A stretch of 64,000 nucleotides of DNA from Vibrio tetraodonis (lineage in GTDB: Bacteria; Pseudomonadota; Gammaproteobacteria; Enterobacterales; Vibrionaceae): positions 396,679 through 460,678 of the forward strand of contig NZ_QLYY01000005.1 in assembly GCF_003350295.1 (NCBI RefSeq), given 5' to 3'. The notes under the pieces are model-generated. The model worked only from the letters and a program-made list of their open reading frames with translations, did no database searches and was not told the origin of the DNA. The translations under genes were made by a program, and so were the position numbers. Positions 9,305 through 16,671 of this stretch are shown here, piece by piece. The stretch's first letter is position 1. Each line of letters begins with the position of its first letter.

Positions 9305-11842
9305 TTAATTCGTAGAGCAGTTGGCAGGTCCTAACTCTTCCCACACGCCCCATGGCCCAGATTGCGAGGGATTATCTCCTCGTGTCCACCATTTGGCTTG
9401 CCATTCTCTTTGATCCCAAGTCACTTTGTCGCCTCCATTATAGGTGGCACTTGCATCCCAGAGATTGTCACATTGACCACCACCTGTCCCTTTTTTTGCT
9501 ACAACGACCGTCGCTGATGCAACCGAATTGGCTTTTGAGTCGCTGACATTGACAGTAAACAATAGTGAGGTGTCTAGATCGTACTCTGCAGCGATGAAAC
9601 TGACTCGCGCTCCATCAATATCAGCTTTCAATTGGGAAGGTATATCCCAACGGTAAGTTAATGGATCATTATCCGCATCAATTGACCCCGAAGCATCAAC
9701 GACCACTAAGTCTCCAGCTTTAACTTTAGCTGGGGCAGATACCTTGGCAATAGGCGGTGTGTTGCCTGGCCCAGTATCTTTAGGCTGAACTTTGACGACA
9801 AGGCTGTCTGTCCCTGTTGCTCCTTGATTATCACTGACTACTAGCCTAAACACCAGAGTTTCAACTTGCGTCACTTCTGAAACATCAAAGCTTGCCTTAG
9901 CCGTATCATTTCCTGTTAAGGTTACTGGCGTTCCTGCTGTCTGCTCCCATAGGTAGCTTTCAATACGTCCATCAGGATCCGTGGATGCAGAGCCATCAAT
10001 AACAACCTTTGTTGGACCAACAACATTAAGATCCGGCCCTGCATTGGCTATAGGAGCTCTATTCGCCGGTGGACCACCCGCTAAGCCTTCATGCATAGCG
10101 TTAAGAATATCACCATTATCAGCGTCAATTTCCCATGAGAATAAACCAGCTAAACCTAAGCTTCTAGCATAAGCGCCTTTGGCTTTTACGGAGCGGTCAT
10201 CATCAAAAGTAATAAGCTGACCTGTTTTAGAGTTCCAAACCCAAGGTGCTTCAGCTTGGCTGTCATAACCATACTCAAAACCATTAACACCTTGTTTGTT
10301 GGCCCCAAGCATATAGGTTTTGATACCTTTATAATCGATCACACCATCTTCCCAAACTCCTTGCTGTGTCGAACCTTTAAGCTTCCCTGTTGCTGTGCCT
10401 GTCATAGGATCATTTGGATCTATCAAAGTATCTGGCTTAACCCCTTCCCAGCCTCTTCCATACATGGCGGTCCCCAGCACTAATTTGTCGGCTGGCACAC
10501 CCTGATCAAGGATAAGTTTAATTCCATTGTCCCCCGTATAAGCTGGACCTTTGTAGGGAACACCATCTCCATCCACACCAGAACCGTCGCATTGACCAGG
10601 ACGCATGAAAGTTCCGCAATAGAGGGCTGTCTGGTGACCAGGCACATTATTCCAACCACCATAAAAGTCATAGGTCATCGCAAATATGTAGTCCATATAC
10701 TGGACCGCATCGGCATAGTTGACATCTTCAATCTTGTCATAGCCTACACCAATCGCAGAGGTCAGCTCATATGTTCGGCCTGTATCTCGCTCGAGTTGAT
10801 CCAACATAGCACGTAGTTCTTGCATTAAAGCCACATAAGCAGGGCCGTCATTTACGGGGTCACCCAAATCAGGCGCAGCACCACCACCACCAGGAAACTC
10901 CCAATCAATATCAACACCATCATAGAATTTCCACGTGATTAAGAATCGTTTAACCGAAGCGATAAACGTATCTCTATTGGTCTTATTGGTAAAATCATAA
11001 AAGGGATCGGAAAGAGTCCAGCCTCCAATAGATGGAATAATTTTAAGATCTGGATAACGCTGTTTGAGTGCCATCAACATGGCATAGTTGCCTTTAATAG
11101 GTGAATTAAAGGTATGTCCGGCTTGAGAAAAGCTCTTTTGGTATGCCGCCCATGGATCATGAATAACCACCTCATAGTCAGGCACTCCTGTACAAGCCGT
11201 TTTTAGTGCCTGATAGCTGTTGCCACCGACTGATTTAAGCGATTCATTGGGACCACAGATAGGAATAAAACCATAAAGGATATGGGTGAGGTTATGAGCG
11301 GGAATATTATCTACGGTAAACTCTCGTCCGTAGATGCCCCACTCGACGAAATACGTACCCATAACAGTGTTGGCGTCTATGTTGTAGTTTTTATTATTTG
11401 GATCGACATTCATCGGCAAGGGTTCTAGGTGTGCACCGTCAGTATCAGCAACCACAATTTGTCCTGGAGAGCTAGCACTACAGCCCGACGAATCACATGC
11501 TTCGACCGTTAACTGATAACGCCCGCCTCGCGCATACTTGAAATTAGCGGATGTTTGGCTCCCTGAAATATTGCCGCTGGCAACTTCAACTCCATCAAAG
11601 TAAACCTTGTATGTATCTCCTGTTGTGCCACTCCATTGGTTAAACTTGATTGTGATATTAGCTTCATCAAAATACTTCACCATCTGGTTGTATCCAGAGG
11701 TGGTATCCATCGCGAGTTCAATCTTAGAAAATTGAAGGTTGTTCGATCCGTATACATCAATGGTTGGGGTTGCAGGTAAAGCCATTACTGAGGTTGATGA
11801 TGCCAAAGCGATACTCGCAGCATACAAAGTTATCCTATTCAT
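9305..11842 (-). CDS. chiA: Secreted GH18 chitinase A with PKD domains and chitin-binding domain
   Basis: Extracellular endo-type chitinase, 845 residues from ATG 11842. I chose this start because a classic signal peptide (MNRITLYAASIALASSTSVMA) begins there with a GAGAG ribosome site; the frame upstream is not signal-like. The order is an N-terminal Fn3-like ChiA domain (about 22-135), a GH18 barrel with PSIGGW and the catalytic DGVDIDWEF motif, two PKD-type domains (beginning ANAGPDLNV and AKVSAPAKVK), and a C-terminal CBM5/12 module rich in tryptophan (DNLWDASATYNGGDKVTW). Size and order match Vibrio ChiA. Products would be chitobiose and short oligomers feeding chitin catabolism. It is monocistronic. 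Confidence 0.95.
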   Translation of the reverse strand: MNRITLYAASIALASSTSVMALPATPTIDVYGSNNLQFSKIELAMDTTSGYNQMVKYFDEANITIKFNQWSGTTGDTYKVYFDGVEVASGNISGSQTSANFKYARGGRYQLTVEACDSSGCSASSPGQIVVADTDGAHLEPLPMNVDPNNKNYNIDANTVMGTYFVEWGIYGREFTVDNIPAHNLTHILYGFIPICGPNESLKSVGGNSYQALKTACTGVPDYEVVIHDPWAAYQKSFSQAGHTFNSPIKGNYAMLMALKQRYPDLKIIPSIGGWTLSDPFYDFTNKTNRDTFIASVKRFLITWKFYDGVDIDWEFPGGGGAAPDLGDPVNDGPAYVALMQELRAMLDQLERDTGRTYELTSAIGVGYDKIEDVNYADAVQYMDYIFAMTYDFYGGWNNVPGHQTALYCGTFMRPGQCDGSGVDGDGVPYKGPAYTGDNGIKLILDQGVPADKLVLGTAMYGRGWEGVKPDTLIDPNDPMTGTATGKLKGSTQQGVWEDGVIDYKGIKTYMLGANKQGVNGFEYGYDSQAEAPWVWNSKTGQLITFDDDRSVKAKGAYARSLGLAGLFSWEIDADNGDILNAMHEGLAGGPPANRAPIANAGPDLNVVGPTKVVIDGSASTDPDGRIESYLWEQTAGTPVTLTGNDTAKASFDVSEVTQVETLVFRLVVSDNQGATGTDSLVVKVQPKDTGPGNTPPIAKVSAPAKVKAGDLVVVDASGSIDADNDPLTYRWDIPSQLKADIDGARVSFIAAEYDLDTSLLFTVNVSDSKANSVASATVVVAKKGTGGGQCDNLWDASATYNGGDKVTWDQREWQAKWWTRGDNPSQSGPWGVWEELGPANCSTN

Positions 11843-12240
11843 ACTTGTCTCTCTTATTTCTTGTCTATCTCCCTGAACTGGGAATCTTGTTCTTGCCCTT
11901 ATCAGAAAAAACACCAGAAAAAGGGAGCGTGATCAGCTAACTCAACCTCTTGTCACATTCCGATGGACATAGTTTGAGTATTTAAGAGACTTTTTTTTTA
12001 AAGAAAAAAATAAACATTGTTTTCGAGTCAAGCTTAAAAATTCGCGAAGCAAATTTACTGTGTTACATATTAAAGTGGATTTCGACCGAAACTTTATAAA
12101 GATTATCCCTAGTTAGTGATCCAATTATTAACTAGGAAAGTTAACTTTCCGTGAAATCTTATCACTTTGACATTCCTCCAATTGAAATATCGGATAGCAC
12201 TAGGCAAAGTGTACGCTTTCCAAACAAAGTGGATCGAGTC
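11843..12240. other. Divergent intergenic region between chiA and the UPF0319 gene
   Basis: These 398 bases hold promoters in both directions. There is an A/T tract symmetric about ttttttttaaagaaaaaaa near 11992-12010, an inverted repeat CTAGTTA/TAACTAG near 12110-12134, and the 16-bp palindrome listed separately. An in-frame extension of the UPF0319 ORF back to 12151 is not signal-like and is taken as leader. Confidence 0.5.
12135..12150. promoter_or_regulatory. Perfect 16-bp palindrome GGAAAGTTAACTTTCC
   Basis: This self-complementary element lies 90 bases before the UPF0319 start and directly after another inverted repeat (CTAGTTA/TAACTAG). With no T-run following, a protein-binding operator is the simplest reading. 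Confidence 0.45.
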
Positions 12241-12891
12241 ATGAACATCAAACCAACACTACTGGCTGCGGCAGCTCTAACGATAAGTAATCTAGCTATG
12301 GCTGATGTGACTATTACAGTACCAGACACTATCGATGTCTTGGTGGTAAACGATAGTAAGCCAGAGCTTTCTGGCAGTTTCTTCTCTTCAACAAAAAACC
12401 TCACTCTGCCTGATGGAGAAAACCAAATACTATTTCGTTACCAGCCGTACTTCACTCAAGGTAGCGATCGTATCATCCTAGAAAGCGATCCAATTATTGC
12501 TAAATTTAATACCAGCGATGCCGAACTAAACTTTGATCTGCCTAAGTACAAAGATCGCTATGAAGGTGAAAAGGAAATCAAAAACCTTAAGTGGCAGCTA
12601 ACCACAGCAAGTGGCGCAGCTTTAACAATCAAAGAAGACAAACTCATTAAAGATGGGATGCAGGTTGGTCGAAATTTCAAATTAGAGCTAGCCGACTATA
12701 ACCGTCGAGGTGGTGTGGCAGCAGTTGGAACCATGACTTCCTCTACAATACCATCGTCAGCAAACAAAACGGCGAGTGAAAATCTAGAGACTGATTCAAC
12801 AGCTGAAGAAATGTTGCATTTTTGGTACAACAAAGCCGATGCTGAAACCCAATCTCGCTTCAAACAATTCTTGCTAAGTAACGGCTCATAA
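12241..12891 (+). CDS. UPF0319 (DUF2057/YccT-like) exported protein
   Basis: Predicted periplasmic protein of 216 residues belonging to UPF0319. I chose ATG 12241 because a signal peptide (MNIKPTLLAAAALTISNLAMA) begins there; the longer frame from 12151 places this sequence internally. The mature part starts DVTITVPDTIDVLVVND and contains the family ENQILFRYQPYF segment. The E. coli relative YccT (CsgI) restrains curli formation, but there is no evidence that the Vibrio member shares this role. A terminator hairpin follows, and the next gene is convergent. Confidence 0.85.
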   Translation: MNIKPTLLAAAALTISNLAMADVTITVPDTIDVLVVNDSKPELSGSFFSSTKNLTLPDGENQILFRYQPYFTQGSDRIILESDPIIAKFNTSDAELNFDLPKYKDRYEGEKEIKNLKWQLTTASGAALTIKEDKLIKDGMQVGRNFKLELADYNRRGGVAAVGTMTSSTIPSSANKTASENLETDSTAEEMLHFWYNKADAETQSRFKQFLLSNGS

Positions 12892-12900
12892 GACGCAATT

Positions 12901-12927
12901 GCCAGCGTGTTTAAACGCTGGCTTCTT
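12901..12927 (+). terminator. Terminator after the UPF0319 gene
   Basis: GCCAGCGT (12901-12908) and ACGCTGGC (12915-12922) form an 8-bp perfect stem followed by ttctt. It overlaps the stop codon of the convergent HD-GYP gene. Confidence 0.6.
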
Positions 12928-14182
12928 CGACATAACCAGTTGAGATTCCGAAGCAATGCTGTTCATGTGCTCGTAAACACTCAAACACTACTTTGTCTAA
13001 CTTACCCGCTTCAACCAAAGCGCGTATTATTGGCATAGCTTCACTCATTTTTAAACCATCACGATAAGGCCGAGACTGAGTCAAAGCTTGAAAAACATCC
13101 GCAACAGCAATGATTCTGCTGGGTAAGTCAATATCTTTCGCCGTCTTTCCGAGAGGATATCCGGTACCATCAAGCCTCTCATGGTGATTAGCTGCCCAAT
13201 CCACGATCTGGCTAGACTGAAAAATATTCATCAAGGCATGCCTGGTATCTGTCGCATGACGTTTGATACATGCGTATTCTTCTTTGGTCAAATCTGTTGG
13301 TTTATGAAGAACAACCGAAGGCGTTTTTAATTTGCCGATATCATGCACTAACCCAGCTAGATACAACATACGCTGCGCCTTGGCCGAAAAACCTAGTTTT
13401 TTGCCAAGAAAGGCGCTAAGGTTGGCGACTTTACGGGAATGCTGGCTGGTAAATGGACTTTTTGTATCAACAATCTCCGCAAAAAGTTCAGCAACTGAAA
13501 TAGAATCCTCTAGGCCCATTCGCGCCGAAAAAAAAGGCACGCTTGGAAAACGACTGGCTAAAGTCTCGATATACTCTGGCTGCATAGAAAACCAAAAGTC
13601 ATCACTGTTTATAAGCTCTGACATACAAATCACTAGACTAGGCTCAAATAAGGAACCTGAGTGTTCAGCGAGTTCATCAATGATTAGGTTCTTATCGTTT
13701 TTTGTGAGATTACCAAATTGGTCAAGAGTGCTTCCGAGATAGAGAAAATCCACCCTATCACATATAAAAATCAAACTGGCGAGCTTTTTGTCAACTGGCG
13801 AAGGTCGAGTTTCTTGAGCCAGCGTTCGCCACTCGGTATGATGATACAAGACGGGCAAAGCGAGTCCTGACAGAGGCGAACAAGCCTTTAAAAGTTGGTA
13901 TCCTTTGTCGCAATGTGCTTGTACATTCTCAGGTTGCATTGCTGCGAATAACGATGCGCGCTCTTTAGGCTGAGATACACCGCAATCATGAAGCAACCCA
14001 AGCGAAAAAGAAACTTGAGAAAATTCCTCTTCCCAGCCCATTTTCTTAGAACATTGATAGGCCATATACGCAACACGATAGCCATGCTGGATATCATCAA
14101 CCCCAACAGCATCAAGGGCAATAGCAATCTCAAACAACAAGTTACGCAAGTCTATACTGACATTATCAAGCAGTACATCCAT
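12911..14182 (-). CDS. Tandem HD / HD-GYP phosphodiesterase
   Basis: Cytoplasmic protein of 423 residues without a membrane segment. Two HD domains are in tandem. The first (about 30-185) keeps GLLHDCG and a YHHTEW pair but lacks GYP. The second (about 225-415) has GLVHDIGKLKTP and NHHERLDGTGYP, the full metal-binding and GYP signature. Proteins of this class hydrolyse c-di-GMP or 3'3'-cGAMP; the domain layout recalls the Vibrio cholerae V-cGAP cGAMP phosphodiesterases. Which dinucleotide is cut cannot be told from sequence. It is transcribed alone, convergent with UPF0319. Confidence 0.88.
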   Translation of the reverse strand: MDVLLDNVSIDLRNLLFEIAIALDAVGVDDIQHGYRVAYMAYQCSKKMGWEEEFSQVSFSLGLLHDCGVSQPKERASLFAAMQPENVQAHCDKGYQLLKACSPLSGLALPVLYHHTEWRTLAQETRPSPVDKKLASLIFICDRVDFLYLGSTLDQFGNLTKNDKNLIIDELAEHSGSLFEPSLVICMSELINSDDFWFSMQPEYIETLASRFPSVPFFSARMGLEDSISVAELFAEIVDTKSPFTSQHSRKVANLSAFLGKKLGFSAKAQRMLYLAGLVHDIGKLKTPSVVLHKPTDLTKEEYACIKRHATDTRHALMNIFQSSQIVDWAANHHERLDGTGYPLGKTAKDIDLPSRIIAVADVFQALTQSRPYRDGLKMSEAMPIIRALVEAGKLDKVVFECLRAHEQHCFGISTGYVEEASV

Positions 14183-14274
14183 CTCTTATCACTCAACTTC
14201 ATCTGGCTTAAACAGGCTAAACCAAACCATTTATCCAAGACTACACATAAATAATTAGCACTCATATAAATGTG

Positions 14275-14472
14275 ATGTCTATTGCATATCGGGGAGAATG
14301 GCGTGCTACATTTAAGGTTTGGCTTTTTAAGCACTTAATTTCATTATTGCGTGCTTTTAGATTGGGTCATTCTTTATCAACAAATAACTCATTGACGGCC
14401 CGCACAAATTTCTTTTTCGGCTTGGCCATTTATCTGTGTCTAGTGATAGGATCAACGCTTACTTTAAACTGA
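14275..14472 (+). CDS. Possible small membrane protein upstream of the copper operon
   Basis: A 65-codon frame ending in one hydrophobic helix (FFFGLAIYLCLVIGSTLTL) stops 9 bases before the next gene's GTG. No ribosome site precedes it and no family is recognised. It may be leader sequence with chance openness. Confidence 0.25.
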   Translation: MSIAYRGEWRATFKVWLFKHLISLLRAFRLGHSLSTNNSLTARTNFFFGLAIYLCLVIGSTLTLN

Positions 14473-14481
14473 GAATGTCCT

Positions 14482-14910
14482 GTGCCTTCGATACTCAAAC
14501 TCTTTCTGGTAGTCTGTACCCTTGGTGTAGGATTCTTTGCAAGTGATCTCTATCGTTGGGTGAGCACACGCTCGCAAGTCAAACCTTTGTCAGAATATTG
14601 CCCTCTGACGACTCAAGCTTGTGAACTTGGTAATATTCGTGTAGAAGCTGATCGCGATATTAGCCAACCTTTAGTCCCGACCAAACTCATCATTGATTGG
14701 CCAAGTACTGAGGAACAAAGTCTGCTTGTAGTATTGCAGGGCTATGAAATGGAGATGGGGACCCTAATGTTTAAGCTCGACAAAAGCGGTGCTCATCAAT
14801 ATAGCGGGTCAGTGACGCTCCCAGTCTGCACCAGTACCACTATGACTTGGGTTGGGGAGATCACTGACGGTCAGCAAAGTATATACACATCAATTAGGAT
14901 GGAACAATGA
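14482..14910 (+). CDS. Membrane-anchored periplasmic protein of the SCO/PCu(A)C operon, unknown function
   Basis: 142 residues from a GTG start, overlapping the following SCO1 gene by ATGA. An N-terminal hydrophobic helix (SILKLFLVVCTLGVGFFA) anchors a periplasmic domain. Visible features are two cysteines in CPLTTQAC, a YEMEMGTLMFKL stretch with three methionines, and a late VCTSTTMTWVGE. Methionine/cysteine spacing and context suggest copper handling or a redox partner for the downstream copper chaperones. I do not recognise a named family, and this role is inference from operon membership. Confidence 0.75.
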   Translation: MPSILKLFLVVCTLGVGFFASDLYRWVSTRSQVKPLSEYCPLTTQACELGNIRVEADRDISQPLVPTKLIIDWPSTEEQSLLVVLQGYEMEMGTLMFKLDKSGAHQYSGSVTLPVCTSTTMTWVGEITDGQQSIYTSIRMEQ

Positions 14911-15506
14911 GTAAAAAATGGTCGTTAATCTTAGTCGCAGCATTTGCACTCGGATTTGGCATTAACTCTTATCTGGATTCAAAGCCCGACGAAGAGGTTC
15001 CCATAGCCTCAAGCAAAGAAGTTATTCTGTTTGGCAAAGATGACAAGCCTGTTTCTATTTTTGATCAACAGGACTCAAGAATTCGTATCGTGTATTTTGG
15101 TTTTACGCGCTGTCCGGACGTCTGTCCTACATCGCTTGCCATGCTGGCAGGTGCGTTCAACCAAATTGATGATTCAACCAAATCGAAATTTAGACCTGTA
15201 TTTATTTCCCTCGATCCCGAGCGAGATGCAGCGGAAGATTCATACAAATATGCACAATATTTTCATCCTATGATAGAGGGGTTGTCAGCGCCATTGGATG
15301 TCACGACGCCGTTAGCTCATAAATACGGTGTCATTTTCCGTAAAACTCAGTTAAAAAATTCAGAGCTCAAATACACCCTAGATCACAGCTCTTATTTTTA
15401 CTTCCTAAAACCAGACGGCAAATTAATCACTAAAGTGCCGCACACGCTGACACCAGCACCTCTGGTCCAAGCAATGAAAACACTTACTTCACAAGGAAAT
15501 TCGTAA
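14907..15506 (+). CDS. SCO1/SenC family copper-delivery thioredoxin-like protein
   Basis: 199-residue membrane-tethered periplasmic protein. The N-terminal helix (WSLILVAAFALGFGINSYL) is followed by a thioredoxin fold with the CPDVCP copper motif in FGFTRCPDVCPTSLAML and the third copper ligand in TLDHSSYF. SCO proteins deliver copper to the CuA site of cytochrome c oxidase or keep its thiols reduced. Its start overlaps the upstream stop (ATGA), and its own TAA overlaps the next ATG (TAATG), so all three genes should be translationally coupled. Confidence 0.93.
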   Translation: MSKKWSLILVAAFALGFGINSYLDSKPDEEVPIASSKEVILFGKDDKPVSIFDQQDSRIRIVYFGFTRCPDVCPTSLAMLAGAFNQIDDSTKSKFRPVFISLDPERDAAEDSYKYAQYFHPMIEGLSAPLDVTTPLAHKYGVIFRKTQLKNSELKYTLDHSSYFYFLKPDGKLITKVPHTLTPAPLVQAMKTLTSQGNS

Positions 15507-15952
15507 TGAAGTTCAAAGCCCTACTTCTCGCTTCTCTCGCTCTTAGCCCACTTGCTAATGCTTGCGACGACATTATGTTCTCACATACCTATGCACGCGC
15601 AACTCCGCCTAATGCTGCAACCAGCGCAGTGTTCAGTGAAATCATGAACCACAGCGATAAAGATCGTGTGATAGTCTCAGCAACAACAGAAGCGGCAGGC
15701 AAAGTAGAATTGCATGACGTCATAAAAGAAGGCGACGTAATGAAGATGCGTCAAGTCGATAAGCTCACTATCCCAGCGAATAGCATGATCGAATTAAAGC
15801 CTGGTAGCTTGCACATTATGTTGTTCAACCTGAAAAAACCTCTAGCTGAAGGTGAAAATATTGATGTCACCCTCACCTTTGCTAACGGCGAAAAGAAAGT
15901 CGTCTCTGCCCCTATCAAAAAGGTGATGAGCGGCATGAAGCATCAGCACTAA
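15506..15952 (+). CDS. PCu(A)C periplasmic copper chaperone
   Basis: 148 residues with a signal peptide ending LANA. The Cu(I)-binding pattern H-x10-M-x21-H-x-M is visible as ELHDVIKEGDVMKM followed by GSLHIMLF. PCu(A)C hands Cu(I) to SCO and to oxidase subunit II in the periplasm. A His/Met-rich tail (MSGMKHQH) may bind more copper. It overlaps the SCO gene by one base and is followed by a strong terminator. Confidence 0.94.
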   Translation: MKFKALLLASLALSPLANACDDIMFSHTYARATPPNAATSAVFSEIMNHSDKDRVIVSATTEAAGKVELHDVIKEGDVMKMRQVDKLTIPANSMIELKPGSLHIMLFNLKKPLAEGENIDVTLTFANGEKKVVSAPIKKVMSGMKHQH

Positions 15953-15970
15953 TTAGCTTGCCACCTAAAA

Positions 15971-16002
15971 TAGATCACCCCGTTGGGTGATCTATTTCTT
16001 TT
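15971..16002. terminator. Terminator of the copper operon
   Basis: A 10-bp perfect stem TAGATCACCC/GGGTGATCTA with CGTT loop (15971-15994) is followed by tttctttt. It lies between convergent genes. Confidence 0.88.
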
Positions 16003-16005
16003 CAA

Positions 16006-16635
16006 TTACAATAGATTAATAAGTACAATGGTAAGCGTTGCCCCTATCCCGGAGATAAACAAAGCGACACCAGCCCTTGAGGTACCATGTAACTTGGTCC
16101 ACATAAATAAGCCCGTCAACGAGAATAAAATCAGAGATAGGGCGGCTAAATCCCCAAAGAACTGCCAGCTTATCCCAGTCCCCATTCCTCGATGAAGTCT
16201 ATTCATGAAAGCCCCAAAATTAGGATCTTGCTGTTTCATTCTCACCACCAATGTTTCTGGCACGTAATAAACACGAAGACTACCGTTAAGACCAACCTTA
16301 CTTAAGCTCCACACCGGTGGAATAGAAATGGATCCGGCCTTGGTAGGTAAGGATATAGACTCTTTCACCATCACTTCAGTATCATCAAACCAGTCGAGAT
16401 ATAGACTTCTAGAGAAAGACTTAAACTCATGAGTACTGTTAAACGGATGATCTAAGTTAAGGGTCTGGTCAATCATCTCGGTTTTGGGACCCGGTATTTT
16501 GAGTGTTGACCTATGCTGAAGCCACAAACCCGTCAGGCCATAAAGAAGCATGAGAGGGATCAGTACGATTCCAGTCCATGCATGTATTCGGCGTAACCAT
16601 TTGTTGTTATGTAGGGGGAATCTGCGTTTTTTCAT
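16006..16635 (-). CDS. PepSY-associated membrane protein, partner of the siderophore receptor
   Basis: About 209 residues. An N-terminal helix (HAWTGIVLIPLMLLYGLTGLWL), a periplasmic part, and two C-terminal helices containing HRGMG, FGDLAALSLILFSLTGLFMW match PepSY_TM-like proteins. These often sit beside TonB-dependent siderophore receptors and are proposed to reduce ferric siderophores or act in their uptake. ATG 16635 (MKKRRFPLHN) is preferred; an in-frame ATG at 16662 lies inside a hairpin. It lies downstream of the receptor on the same strand and probably depends on its Fur-controlled promoter. Confidence 0.82.
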   Translation of the reverse strand: MKKRRFPLHNNKWLRRIHAWTGIVLIPLMLLYGLTGLWLQHRSTLKIPGPKTEMIDQTLNLDHPFNSTHEFKSFSRSLYLDWFDDTEVMVKESISLPTKAGSISIPPVWSLSKVGLNGSLRVYYVPETLVVRMKQQDPNFGAFMNRLHRGMGTGISWQFFGDLAALSLILFSLTGLFMWTKLHGTSRAGVALFISGIGATLTIVLINLL

Positions 16636-16640
16636 AAAAA

Positions 16641-16662
16641 ATGGCCAGCATTTTCTGGCCAT
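16641..16662 (-). terminator. Hairpin between the receptor and PepSY genes (attenuator or terminator)
   Basis: ATGGCCAG and CTGGCCAT form an 8-bp perfect stem with a 6-base loop. Read on the minus strand it is followed by TTTTTT and then ATG of the PepSY gene. It may end most receptor transcripts and so lower PepSY expression. Confidence 0.65.
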
Positions 16663-16671
16663 ACCTTTTGG

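Noticed and set aside
9352..10816. Several plus-strand frames of 63-75 codons
   Set aside because: All lie antisense within chiA, whose domains and catalytic motif are continuous; they have no ribosome sites.
11843..11914. N-terminal extension of the chitinase frame
   Set aside because: It places a clear signal peptide internally; the start at 11842 gives a normal secreted protein.
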